A DNA stretch of 64,000 nucleotides. Source: Bin5 sp022827195 (GTDB taxonomy: Bacteria > Chloroflexota > Anaerolineae > Caldilineales > Caldilineaceae). The notes beneath the pieces were generated by a model. That model searched no databases. It was not told the origin of the DNA and saw nothing but the letters and a program-made list of their open reading frames with translations. Location: NCBI GenBank assembly GCA_965208275.1, contig OZ242331.1, positions 3,844,001 to 3,908,000 of the forward strand. The letters run 5' to 3'. The position numbers and the translations under genes are program-made. This document shows positions 35,323 through 44,103 of the stretch, piece by piece (the stretch's first letter is position 1; each line of letters begins with the position of its first letter).

Positions 35323-36357
35323 CTAGGTAGAAGAAGGCTGGACTTTTCGAAGTATATCGGCAATGCGCTGCAAACTTTCGACTACGCCGTCCAGCATTTC
35401 CGGGTACTCCACTTCTCTCTTCAAATTGACAGGCACCCAATGAGAATCCCGAATACCGAGTTCGTCACGGATCTCGACTGTCAATAGGCCCAGCCTATGA
35501 AAACAGTCGACCCACAAGGGGGTATCGCCGGTCTTCTCAAACTGCTCTTTGTTTACGCCGAACCAGACGATATGCCCGCCAAGTCGGATGTACCGGCCAA
35601 AGCCGTACGTGCGAGGGGTAGCTCTTAGGCCTTTCCGGCTGGCCCACTCCAACTCGACTCCTCTCTCGGTAGCGGCGTCAATAAGCCGTTTATACTGCCG
35701 CTGGCGAACCTCAGCATCCTCGCCAAATTCCTCGCCCCGGCGGATTGGCTTGAATGCTCCTGTGTCAGCGAACTTGGCAAGGCTTCGTAGCTGCCGAATT
35801 TCGTTCTCGACACCCGCTTCGCTGTAGTCCCTAGTTCTGGCGGCCATGCTGTCGAGGAGACCTCCCCAGCTTGCAATCATCAAGTGCTTTTGCGTGTCCC
35901 CTACACGCAGGCATTTGCGCTCCGAATCGATCTCCACTGAGTAATCGAACTCCTCAGCTATGCGCTCCCGCAACTGAGGCCACAGTGATTGAATTCTCTC
36001 CTCCGGCGTGAGGAACATTACGACCGTCTGTCCATTAAAGGGCAGATGCCTGATGTAGTCGTTAGGCTGTTTGGGAGTGAGCCCAGCCCAAAACTTCACC
36101 TCAACGAACACTCGCTCCGCACCGGTTTCATCATAGCCCACCAGGTCGGGACGTGATCCGTCAGATTTGGTTACCTGCGACTTCACAACTGTGATCGGGC
36201 TTGTGCTTCGAACGCCGGACTGAACAACGTCGTTCAATGCCTCCAAACAAGCATCCGATTGGTCAAGGATGTGACGAAGTGCTTCCGTCGCTATGTTTTC
36301 GGTGTTCCCCGGAAAACTGGAGACCAAATACGCGAGTAGGGTATCACTGTCGGGCAT
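35323..36357 (-). CDS. PD-(D/E)XK nuclease-like protein
   Basis: 344 residues. The segment SRPDLVGYDETGAERVFVEV followed by KFWAGLT matches the catalytic D...ExK of PD-(D/E)XK nucleases. The rest is charged and contains no second domain I recognise. Its gene is AT-richer than its neighbours, and it stands alone between an MFS gene and a sugar-epimerase-like gene. A solitary defence-type or repair nuclease is likely. An ATG at 36357 starts the conserved-looking protein directly. Confidence 0.7.
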   Translation of the reverse strand: MPDSDTLLAYLVSSFPGNTENIATEALRHILDQSDACLEALNDVVQSGVRSTSPITVVKSQVTKSDGSRPDLVGYDETGAERVFVEVKFWAGLTPKQPNDYIRHLPFNGQTVVMFLTPEERIQSLWPQLRERIAEEFDYSVEIDSERKCLRVGDTQKHLMIASWGGLLDSMAARTRDYSEAGVENEIRQLRSLAKFADTGAFKPIRRGEEFGEDAEVRQRQYKRLIDAATERGVELEWASRKGLRATPRTYGFGRYIRLGGHIVWFGVNKEQFEKTGDTPLWVDCFHRLGLLTVEIRDELGIRDSHWVPVNLKREVEYPEMLDGVVESLQRIADILRKVQPSST

Positions 36358-36427
36358 GGAAAACCTCGCTTAGCCTTGGTATGGTGACTCGCTTCCTGCG
36401 CCAAACACGGAGAACGCCAACAAGAAA

Positions 36428-37498
36428 CTATAAACTCCCCTCAAACGCCCTGATCTCCTCCGCCCCGTCCAGCACGCCGATCTCCAAGTGGAACTCACGC
36501 ACCTCGCCCGGCTGGATATAGTTGAGATAGCCCTCGCGCCGGTTCCAGGCGCGGCCCAGCATGCTGACGTTGCCGGGCTCGACGCCGGTCACGTAGGTGC
36601 CGCGATGGAAGTGCTGCCAGTGGTTGACGAGCGGGATCTCGGCGATCGGGAACTTCCAGTAGAGGCCCAGCGCCAGCCGGTCGTTGACCAGCCCAACGTG
36701 TACGTTCCCGTCCGCGTCGGCGACGGGCCGGTGCACAAAGACGTCGTCGTGGGCCTCCTCCTGCGGCGGCTTGGCGACCGCATACACGTCGGGACCGACC
36801 TCGCGGTCCTCGAGCCATTCGGTCGTCTTCTCGCTGTTGATCAGCAGGCGCGTGCCGCTATCCAGCACGGGAAAGCCGGGATTGCAGTGGTAGACGAACA
36901 TCAGCGGCGAGGGGTCGACGCTCAGGTTTTCGATACGGTCGTGGATGCGGACCGACTTCTCGCCCAACAAGGTCGAGATCTCGCGCGTCAGCTCCAGGTT
37001 GGTGCCGAAGACGACCGCTTCGCGCACTGTGCCGTGCAGGCGCACGACGTACTGCTCCCCTTCCCAGCCGGCGTTGGCGACCACGTTCTTGGCCGGCAGA
37101 AAGGCCAGCCGCCCGTGCAGTCCCAGCTCCTCGTTCTCCTCTTCGGGGTCGACCTCGGGGTGACCGGTGAAGGTCATGCCGCAGGTGACGGTCAGGCCGC
37201 CGTAGAAACCGCGCAGCCAGCCGTTGCCCTGCGGCTCGTAGAAGGCCGGGCCGACGTCGCCGGTGCTGCTGCGAAAGCAGAGCGACATCCCCTTATAGTG
37301 GGCCGACGCGATGTCGAGCGCCCGTCCCGGCAGCACTGAGAAACAGAGTCCGGACGCGTTGAAGACCTCGATGAGGTCGGAGCCGCGTTCGATGCCCTCG
37401 ACCATTTCCGCCCTGCGCGCCCCGGCCAGTTGCGACATATCGCCGACCAGGTCGAGGAGTTCGCGGCGGGTGTAGTCGCGTCCGAATAGGGTTGTCAT
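36428..37498 (-). CDS. DUF4432 / aldose-epimerase-like protein
   Basis: A 356-residue galactose-mutarotase-fold protein. Typical DUF4432 elements are FNASGLCFSVLPGRALDIAS, YGGLTVTCGMTF, MFVYHCNPGFPVLDSGTRL, and HWQHFHRGTYVTGVEPGNV. These enzymes act on sugars or sugar acids by an unproven reaction. ATG 37498 has aaagga eight bases upstream; the longer frame to 37576 has no similarity. It is probably part of carbohydrate catabolism along with the sulfatases nearby. Confidence 0.85.
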   Translation of the reverse strand: MTTLFGRDYTRRELLDLVGDMSQLAGARRAEMVEGIERGSDLIEVFNASGLCFSVLPGRALDIASAHYKGMSLCFRSSTGDVGPAFYEPQGNGWLRGFYGGLTVTCGMTFTGHPEVDPEEENEELGLHGRLAFLPAKNVVANAGWEGEQYVVRLHGTVREAVVFGTNLELTREISTLLGEKSVRIHDRIENLSVDPSPLMFVYHCNPGFPVLDSGTRLLINSEKTTEWLEDREVGPDVYAVAKPPQEEAHDDVFVHRPVADADGNVHVGLVNDRLALGLYWKFPIAEIPLVNHWQHFHRGTYVTGVEPGNVSMLGRAWNRREGYLNYIQPGEVREFHLEIGVLDGAEEIRAFEGSL

Positions 37499-37886
37499 GG
37501 TTGGGTCCTTTGCGTTTGTGTCGTTTCCCGTGTGGTTATGGGCGTGCACGATAGCATAGCGTATGGGGAGAGGCAAAGCCCAGGGTGTTCAGCCGTTATT
37601 GGTTGAGTGAAAAGATGTTCAGACCGCCTCAGGCGGTTAAGAAAACGTTCCGGGGGTTGAGTCGTTCCTGTTTGGCTCATCTGCCCGACGCAATTTGCGA
37701 GCCACAGAGACTGCAGACGATATGGACTGGCAAGTTCAATCCACAAACGTTACAATAGCAACCGGTCGCCCGGTTACACTTTGCTCTATCTCTACCATGT
37801 GCTGGCCCGCGCAACATGACACTTGTCAGGATTTCTTTCCATAGTCATGCAGGCACCAGCGCACGTAAGAAACTGAGGTGTCTTGC
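37499..37886. other. Intergenic with two hairpins, left border of the second defence island
   Basis: No gene is supported. Two perfect short palindromes are present: ACCGCC-tca-GGCGGT at 37623-37637 and AACCGG-tcgc-CCGGTT at 37760-37775. GC content drops to the right, marking the start of an acquired region. The second palindrome lies about 110 bases before the methyltransferase and could be an operator. Confidence 0.4.
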
Positions 37887-39152
37887 ATGAGCAGGAAGCT
37901 CAGATATCTTGATCTTTTTGCAGGAGGCGGGGGACTCTCCGAAGGATTCATCCGTTCCGGCTATGAACCCGTCGCACATGTCGAGATGGACAGAGCCGCC
38001 TGCTTCACACTCCGCACTCGGACAGCCTATCACTGGTTGAAATCCCGAAACCGCGAACATGAATATTCTGACTATCTACACGGACGTATCAGTCGCGCCA
38101 ACTTATACGAACTCGTGCCGGAGAATGTCTTCCAATCCGTAGTCAACGCCGAAATCACTGAAGCGACCCTTTCCCATGTATTTTGCAGAGTTGACACACT
38201 CCTAGGAGGTGGAAAACTTGATCTGATTATCGGCGGACCACCCTGCCAGAGCTACTCCATAGTCGGACGATCACGTTCTGCCAACGGGATGAAGGAAGAC
38301 AGCAGAAATTACCTGTACAGGTATTACGCCAAATTTCTGGAAAAATACAAGCCCACTTGTTTCCTCTTTGAAAATGTCCCTGGGCTAATGTCCGCAAAAG
38401 AAGAAAGTGGTCGACTTTACTTCGAAAATATGCGGAATCTGTTCCGAAAGTGCGGATACGAAATAATTTGTCAGACGCTGTTTGCGCAGGACTATGGCAT
38501 TCCTCAAAGAAGGGCCAGGGTCATTCTCGTTGGCTGGCACCGCAGTACAAGCTGCTTTGATTTCCCTGAACCTGAAAATCGCAAACCAGGAGGGATTGTA
38601 GGAGAGATCCTCTCCAATCTTCCCTTCCGCCAAGCGGGGGAAGGTGATGCAGGCCCTTGCGGTGTCAGTTCAAGCAAGAGCACTTGGTTATATGATACTG
38701 GCATATGGAGCGAGGACTTCCCGGTGACTTGGCATCAGGCGCGGCCCCACGGTGAACAGGATCTTGAGATTTACAGAATTGCGGTCAATCGTTGGAATGT
38801 CGAGAAGGCTCGGCTCAAATACAGTGACTTACCCGAGCATCTGAAAACGCATCGCAATCAACATTCATTTCTTGATCGATTCAAAGTTGTTGCCGGGGAT
38901 TTGCCACATTCCCACGCCATCGTCGCCCACATTGCCAAGGATGGCCACTATTACATACATCCTGACGTTAAACAGAACCGATCCCTCACCCCTCGGGAGG
39001 CTGCCAGACTACAGACTTTCCCTGACGATTATTATTTCGAGAGTCATTTCAAGACGCCTCAGAGAACACCTGTCTTCCGTCAAATTGGCAACGCGGTGCC
39101 TGTTCTTCTTGCACAAAAAATCGCTGACAAACTAAGAGATGTCTGGCCATGA
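37887..39152 (+). CDS. C5 cytosine DNA methyltransferase
   Basis: A 421-residue Dcm/HhaI-type enzyme. Motif I is DLFAGGGGLSEGF, motif IV GGPPCQSYS (catalytic cysteine), motif VI FENV, motif VIII PQRRARVILVG, and motif X FRQIGNAVPV. It methylates cytosine in a specific DNA site. ATG 37887 follows gaggtgtcttgc; an in-frame GTG lies nine bases earlier. Its stop overlaps the next gene by 4 bases. As the first gene of an overlapping set ending in a Vsr endonuclease, it is the modification part of a restriction-type system. Confidence 0.95.
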   Translation: MSRKLRYLDLFAGGGGLSEGFIRSGYEPVAHVEMDRAACFTLRTRTAYHWLKSRNREHEYSDYLHGRISRANLYELVPENVFQSVVNAEITEATLSHVFCRVDTLLGGGKLDLIIGGPPCQSYSIVGRSRSANGMKEDSRNYLYRYYAKFLEKYKPTCFLFENVPGLMSAKEESGRLYFENMRNLFRKCGYEIICQTLFAQDYGIPQRRARVILVGWHRSTSCFDFPEPENRKPGGIVGEILSNLPFRQAGEGDAGPCGVSSSKSTWLYDTGIWSEDFPVTWHQARPHGEQDLEIYRIAVNRWNVEKARLKYSDLPEHLKTHRNQHSFLDRFKVVAGDLPHSHAIVAHIAKDGHYYIHPDVKQNRSLTPREAARLQTFPDDYYFESHFKTPQRTPVFRQIGNAVPVLLAQKIADKLRDVWP

Positions 39153-41299
39153 GCGCAAGCGACTCTTTCAGGATAAGACCAGCCGGGCGACACATCCTGA
39201 CAATCGGCCGCGACCTCATTCAAGACAGCTACGCGGCCGTTGTGGAATTGGTGAAGAATGCTTATGACGCCGATTCTCCCGATGTGAGCATTGAGTTTAC
39301 AGCATCTCCTGAAACCGGCGGATTTAGCATCTTGATTTCCGATCACGGTCACGGCATGTCTAGGGACACAGTGATAAAAAAGTGGATGGTTCCTTCCACC
39401 GACGATAAACGTGAAAGAAGAGAGAGCCCTGCTGGCCGTCCCATGCAAGGGAGCAAAGGGATCGGCCGGTACGCAACGGCGATTCTAGGAAAGGATCTCC
39501 TACTTGAGACAATATCGGACGGAGAGAAAACGACTCTCTATGTAGTGTGGGAGAATTTTAGTAAAGCCCAGTTTTTGGATGATGTCGAAATCCTAATTGA
39601 AACAGTAGAAACCGCAGAACGGTCGGGGACACGGCTTGCAATAGAGGGAGACGAGCACTCTCTTGCCACTTGGGATAGGGATAAGTTCAACAAGCTCCGT
39701 TTTGAACTGAGGAAACTGCTGTCACCTGTGAGCGCCTCCCTGAACAAAGACGAATTCCGCATTCGCCTTACGATAAGTGGCTTCTCTGACGCAGAAGACG
39801 TTACTGAGGAAACGATAGGCCCCCTTCCCATCTTCGAGTTCTTTGACTACAAAATTGCCGGCACTATTGACAAGGAAGGGAATGGGATTCTAACCTATTC
39901 TTCGCAGAAGGCCCGAAATATCGCTGACGAAAAAATCTTGATTAATCTTGAAGACCCAACTGGTTGTGGTGCACTTGATTTTGATATTCGTGTTTACGAC
40001 CGTGATAAGGAAGCTATCGACTCTTTAATCGCACGAGGCCTGAAGGATGAATCCGGAAACTATGTCGGGAAACTTCAAGCAAGGCGGCTTCTAAATCAGT
40101 ATAACGGCATCGGAGTTTACCGCAATGGATTCCGCATTAGGCCGCTGGGCGATGCCGACTTTGAATGGCTTAAGCTTGACGGGCGGCGTGTTCAAAATCC
40201 GTCTCTACGGATAAGCAGCAACCAGGTAATTGGAAATGTGCAGATTCAGTCGGAGGATTTGTCCGACTTGATTGAGAAGAGCGCCAGAGATGGGCTAAAG
40301 GAGGATTACGCATACGGTCGGCTAAAGGAAATCACCACGAAAGTCATTTCGGAACTCGAACAACGCCGTTTCGATTACAGGCGAAGTGAAGGACTGAGCC
40401 GACCTACTCTCAAGATAGAACGGGATCTGGCAAGTCTTTTTTCATATGATGGAATGAAACGTGCGATTCGGTCACAACTCAGCAGAAGCCTCGTAGAACA
40501 AGAAACCGCTAGGGAAATCATTGAAATCATCAATGAAGAGGAAGAAGAGAAGAACAGAGTCGCTGAAGGACTTCGTCAGACAGTTGCCATTTATCAAGGC
40601 CACGCGTCTCTGGGCAAAATCATTAATGTGATTCTTCATGAAGGTAGACGTCCACTCAGCTACTTTCGAAATCAGATACCACACATCAGGCACTGGCACG
40701 AATCATTTCAAGAGACGGGCGATCCTGTACTGCTTGCGAAAGTCTTGCGGCTAAGTGAAGGAATTGGTCAAAATGCGGAGATCTTTGTGAATCTCTTCAG
40801 CAGGCTTGATCCTCTCGCGGCAAGAAAACGCAGCACAAGAAAACCGTTGAAATTAAAGAAGGAGATTTTGGACGCATTTAAAGTTTTTGAGAATGAAATG
40901 GAAACCCTAAATGTTTCAGTTTCGGTGAAAGGACCGGAACACTTCATATATCTCTCTTGGCGCCAAGACATATATGCGATTTTCACTAATCTTATAGACA
41001 ATAGCCTCTATTGGATCAGCGAAAAGGAAAGTCCAAGTCGGGAAATCACCGTTGACATATTAGTAAAGGAAGATTCCTTGCGGAGTATCGACTATCGAGA
41101 CACCGGACCCGGAATCGAACCCAACCTAATCGCGAGCGAAATAATTTTTGAGCCCCACTTTTCTACCAAACCAGATGGGACAGGTTTGGGACTGGCAATA
41201 GCAGGCGAAGCCGCGGAAAGGAACGGCCTAAAATTAAAGGCCTTTGGGTCCGACGAGGGTGCTTACTTCAGCCTTCAACCAAGAGATGGGAATGGATGA
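39149..41299 (+). CDS. Double-GHKL ATPase: MORC/Hsp90-like N-terminus plus histidine-kinase C-terminus
   Basis: 716 residues. The N-terminal third is a GHKL ATPase of the MORC/MutL/Hsp90 group (VVELVKNAYDAD, ISDHGHGMSRD, GSKGIGRYAT). The middle is mixed and charged. The C-terminal third is a histidine-kinase module: a helical H-box-like part (ILHEGRRPLSYFRNQIPHIR) and a second GHKL domain (NLIDNSLYWI, DYRDTGPGIEPN, TGLGLAIAGEAAERN). It starts inside the methyltransferase stop and overlaps the receiver gene by 4 bases. It probably senses DNA or infection and signals to the receiver protein. Prokaryotic MORC-type ATPases are known from restriction-modification loci. Confidence 0.88.
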   Translation: MSASDSFRIRPAGRHILTIGRDLIQDSYAAVVELVKNAYDADSPDVSIEFTASPETGGFSILISDHGHGMSRDTVIKKWMVPSTDDKRERRESPAGRPMQGSKGIGRYATAILGKDLLLETISDGEKTTLYVVWENFSKAQFLDDVEILIETVETAERSGTRLAIEGDEHSLATWDRDKFNKLRFELRKLLSPVSASLNKDEFRIRLTISGFSDAEDVTEETIGPLPIFEFFDYKIAGTIDKEGNGILTYSSQKARNIADEKILINLEDPTGCGALDFDIRVYDRDKEAIDSLIARGLKDESGNYVGKLQARRLLNQYNGIGVYRNGFRIRPLGDADFEWLKLDGRRVQNPSLRISSNQVIGNVQIQSEDLSDLIEKSARDGLKEDYAYGRLKEITTKVISELEQRRFDYRRSEGLSRPTLKIERDLASLFSYDGMKRAIRSQLSRSLVEQETAREIIEIINEEEEEKNRVAEGLRQTVAIYQGHASLGKIINVILHEGRRPLSYFRNQIPHIRHWHESFQETGDPVLLAKVLRLSEGIGQNAEIFVNLFSRLDPLAARKRSTRKPLKLKKEILDAFKVFENEMETLNVSVSVKGPEHFIYLSWRQDIYAIFTNLIDNSLYWISEKESPSREITVDILVKEDSLRSIDYRDTGPGIEPNLIASEIIFEPHFSTKPDGTGLGLAIAGEAAERNGLKLKAFGSDEGAYFSLQPRDGNG

Positions 41300-41826
41300 T
41301 GGAAAAGATCAAGATCCTGCTAATTGAAGACGAAGAAGAGCAACAAGACATTTTCAAAGAAGCTGTTGATGTCATCAAGTCAAAGACAGGCTTAAGCGTC
41401 GAATACAAGACTGCAAAAAGCGTTCAGGAAGCCAAAGACAGACTAGACGGTACTTTTGATGGTGCCATTGTTGACTTGAAGTTAGACGATGACGAAGAAG
41501 GAGGAAATGAAATTGTCATCCAGTTGGCAAACTCTTTTACCAGAATTCCTGTGATCTTTGTCACGGCTTTTCCTGATTTAGTCACTGATCACCCATCAGT
41601 CATCAGAACTCGCAGTCGTGACCAAGGAACCTACGAATCTGATCTTCAATTGTTCAAGGAAATATGCGACACGGGACTCACTCGCATCATGGGAGGACGG
41701 GGAAGTATAGAGAAGAGCCTGAGCACAGTCTTTCTCGAAAACCTTTTGCCGCGAATTGACACCTGGGTGTCCTATGGAAAGGAAGATTCAGGGCGTACCG
41801 AAAAAGCCCTGCTCCGCCACACTTAA
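41296..41826 (+). CDS. Response-regulator receiver protein, N-terminal part of an interrupted gene
   Basis: 176 residues. The receiver fold has the acidic pair in LLIEDEEEQ, the phosphoacceptor D60 in GAIVDLKLDDD and the threonine of IPVIFVTAF. It partners with the kinase-like protein just upstream (4-base overlap). The frame ends at TAA 41824-41826 after ALLRHT. The same reading frame then stays open to 42372 with protein-like sequence. The natural gene product was therefore probably a 358-residue receiver-plus-output protein and this copy carries a nonsense change. Confidence 0.8.
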   Translation: MMEKIKILLIEDEEEQQDIFKEAVDVIKSKTGLSVEYKTAKSVQEAKDRLDGTFDGAIVDLKLDDDEEGGNEIVIQLANSFTRIPVIFVTAFPDLVTDHPSVIRTRSRDQGTYESDLQLFKEICDTGLTRIMGGRGSIEKSLSTVFLENLLPRIDTWVSYGKEDSGRTEKALLRHT

Positions 41827-42372
41827 AACCATCTGTCCCAGCTTCTTGAAGACGACTCTACAAGATTGTTTCGCGAAGAAATGTATTTGGCCCCACCACA
41901 TACAGAAGATATCCGGGCTGGAAGTGTTGTCCAAGAAATAGAGGGTCGAGGGTGGTTTGTCGTTATGAATCCCGCCTGCGATCTTGTTGCAAGGGATGGT
42001 AGTCGGAATGCAGACAGAATCTTGGTAGCCAAAGTCGAGCTCGGGACAGAACGATTCAATTGGTTTGATGCAACAACATTGAGCAAGAAAAACCTAGGAC
42101 GATTGGAGTCGGCCTTTCAAAACAAGAATTCCCGCTACCACTGGCTTCCTGAAATAGCTTCCTTTAAGGGCGGCTTTCTCAATTTCGAAAAACTCTTATC
42201 TTTGAAGGAATGTGAATTCTACAAGAAATTTGAAACGCCCCCTCGATTTCAAATCGCGCCGACCTTCTTAAAAGACGTTGTAGGGCGGTTCTCTTCTTTC
42301 TATGCCCGTCAGGGCCAGCCTGTCATAGATTACGGTGATATCCTATCTGCAAAGTCAGAAAATGCGGACTAA
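41827..42372 (+). pseudogene. Output domain separated from its receiver by one in-frame TAA
   Basis: This frame is in phase with the receiver gene. Sequence immediately after the TAA (NHLSQLLEDDSTRLFREEMY) is already protein-like. It continues with FVVMNPACDLVARDGSRNAD, FKGGFLNFEKLLSL and GRFSSFYARQGQPVIDYGD. The annotated internal start would be TTG 41866, with no good ribosome site. The domain is not one I can name. Its stop overlaps the vsr start by one base. It may be lost, made separately from TTG, or produced by stop-codon readthrough. Confidence 0.7.
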
Positions 42373-42818
42373 TGGACGTTCATTCGCCAGAACAGCGCAG
42401 CTTCAACATGTCCCGAATCAAGGGGAAAGACACTCATCCCGAATTGATGGTGCGCAAATGGCTCTGGTGGAATGGATATCGATACCGGCTCCACAGGAAA
42501 GATCTGCCCGGAAAACCGGATGTTGTACTGCCGAAACACCGCGCGGTCATTCTTGTACACGGTTGCTACTGGCACAGACATGGTTGTTGGATGACAACAA
42601 CCCCGGCATCCCGCCAAGACTTCTGGCTAGCCAAATTTGAGGACAACGTCGAAAGGGATCAACGCAATCTTGAAGCCCTGCTGAGTAATGGATGGCGGGT
42701 GATGGTGGTCTGGGAATGCACCTTGAGGGGAAAAACCGCAAAACCGGATTCAGTTGCTAAGCAGATACTGGATTTCCTGGAATCAGATGTCAGTTTTTGC
42801 GAATCCAAGACGGAGTGA
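42372..42818 (+). CDS. vsr: Very-short-patch-repair (Vsr) endonuclease
   Basis: 148 residues. Vsr signatures are RSFNMSRIKGKDTHPELMVR, LPGKPDVVLPKHRAVILVHG, and CYWHRHGC. Vsr nicks next to T:G mismatches that arise by deamination of 5-methylcytosine, so it is the expected partner of the methyltransferase four genes upstream. In some loci Vsr-like nucleases serve as the cutting subunit. It overlaps the preceding frame by one base. The active-site Asp in KPDVV and the zinc ligands in CYWHRHGC appear intact. Confidence 0.93.
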   Translation: MDVHSPEQRSFNMSRIKGKDTHPELMVRKWLWWNGYRYRLHRKDLPGKPDVVLPKHRAVILVHGCYWHRHGCWMTTTPASRQDFWLAKFEDNVERDQRNLEALLSNGWRVMVVWECTLRGKTAKPDSVAKQILDFLESDVSFCESKTE

Positions 42819-42835
42819 AGTGCAGCGTAGTGAGC

Positions 42836-42858
42836 TTGGCCCCAAAACCTGGACCACG
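42836..42858 (+). repeat. Dispersed IS-end-like motif, copy 4
   Basis: Reads ttggccccaaaacctggacc then acg, preceded by gagc. It lies 17 bases after the vsr stop and before the CD-NTase, suggesting something has inserted and left, or that the two genes were brought together by recombination. Confidence 0.5.
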
Positions 42859-43025
42859 CGCAAGAGTGTATATCGAGATACACTAGCAGAGACGCGAAGC
42901 CAAGTGATAGGCGTGCTTCACAGGATTGCGAAATGTCTCCAGAGATCACGGGCGTCTCGTCCAAAGCCGAAAGAAACAAATGAGCAAGAGAAAAACGCGG
43001 CTCCGACATATTGAAGGACATCCCC

Positions 43026-43901
43026 ATGAAGCATCAACAGGAATTCGAAAGATTCCTCTCCAAGGAAGTAACACTTAACGCGTCCCGACGCAAGAAACTG
43101 AACAGAAGGGTTACATACATCACCTCTCTCCTAAAGGATTTGGACGCGTTTGAGGTAGTCGAGAAGCAAGGTTCTTATGCGTTAGGCACAATCATCAGAC
43201 CAGTCAAGGGCCGTGGATATGACGCTGACATTTTGGTGCATATGCGCGAATGTCCGGGCAAGGAGCCGAAGGACTACGTAAAAGATGTTTACAAGATTCT
43301 CAAAAGGGACAAGACCTACCATGACATGGTTCATCTGGGAACCAGGAGCGCACGCCTAGAGTATGCAGGAAGTTTCCATATGGATATTGTGCCCTGTATC
43401 ACAAAAGGCCAACAGTCGTTTGTTTTCAATAGAAGGGAGAACAGGATTGAAGTCACGGACGGAACCGGATATAGAGACTGGCTCAACCATAAGAACAGAG
43501 TCGCAAACGGACAGCTCAGGCAGGTTACGAAGCTACTGAAGTATCTTAGAGATCACAAAGGCAATCTCCCTGTCAAATCCATTCTCTTGACCACCCTCAT
43601 TGGCCTATTCGTGCATGACAACGAGCAGGGCAGCAAGTCGTACCGAGACACTCCAACAGCTTTGAAGACGATTTCAAATCGCGTAAACTCCTTCCTGCAG
43701 AGCAACGAGCAGATACCAACAATACGGAATCCAGCGCTGAAAGGAGAAAAATTTGACAGGCGCTGGAATCAAGAGAAGTACAGCCACTTCAGAAAAATGT
43801 TCAACATTTACAATAGCAAAGTGCATGCAGCATTCGAAGCTACCGATCCAGCCGAAAGCATTGCAAAGTGGCGAAAGCTGTTCGGAGAGAATTTCGGATA
43901 G
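43026..43901 (+). CDS. CD-NTase (SMODS-type cyclic-oligonucleotide synthase), apparently orphan
   Basis: 291 residues. The nucleotidyltransferase core is intact: KQGSYALGT at 48-54, the catalytic pair in GYDADILV (D66, D68) and the third aspartate in FHMDIVP (D120). CBASS synthases of this type make cyclic di- or trinucleotides on infection and switch on a neighbouring effector. No effector (SAVED, patatin, nuclease or membrane protein) follows; the next genes are a BrnT remnant and BrnA. ATG 43026 has aagga eight bases upstream, better than TTG 43011. It may act with the upstream kinase/receiver set, or be a leftover. Confidence 0.85.
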   Translation: MKHQQEFERFLSKEVTLNASRRKKLNRRVTYITSLLKDLDAFEVVEKQGSYALGTIIRPVKGRGYDADILVHMRECPGKEPKDYVKDVYKILKRDKTYHDMVHLGTRSARLEYAGSFHMDIVPCITKGQQSFVFNRRENRIEVTDGTGYRDWLNHKNRVANGQLRQVTKLLKYLRDHKGNLPVKSILLTTLIGLFVHDNEQGSKSYRDTPTALKTISNRVNSFLQSNEQIPTIRNPALKGEKFDRRWNQEKYSHFRKMFNIYNSKVHAAFEATDPAESIAKWRKLFGENFG

Positions 43902-43989
43902 CTCTTCTGAACATATTTCTCAATGATACGCTGGCTGAACGAATGTCCCCTGTTGAACCAGTTCCCCGCAGGGCAGCCAAAGGAAACCC

Positions 43990-44103
43990 ATGAAGTTCCA
44001 CATTGGCGGTTCCCCCTTTGTCGAGCCCATAGAGGTCGGGCGCATAATCAGCGCCCGCAAAGCGACCCGCCGCGAGAGAAGAGCCTATGAAAAAGGAAGA
44101 TAG
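43990..44103 (+). pseudogene. Remnant of a BrnT toxin gene
   Basis: The frame ends RIISARKATRRERRAYEKGR, the typical BrnT C-terminus, and overlaps the brnA start by 17 bases exactly as intact brnT-brnA pairs do. Upstream, the frame (MKFHIGGSPFVEPIE) does not look like BrnT and contains no catalytic region. The toxin has been truncated to its last 20 or so codons. Confidence 0.75.

Noticed and set aside
37887..43901. BREX, DISARM or Zorya-type system
   Set aside because: No PglZ, DrmA/B or ZorA/B-like genes are present. The genes match a C5 methyltransferase, GHKL ATPase, receiver, Vsr and CD-NTase.
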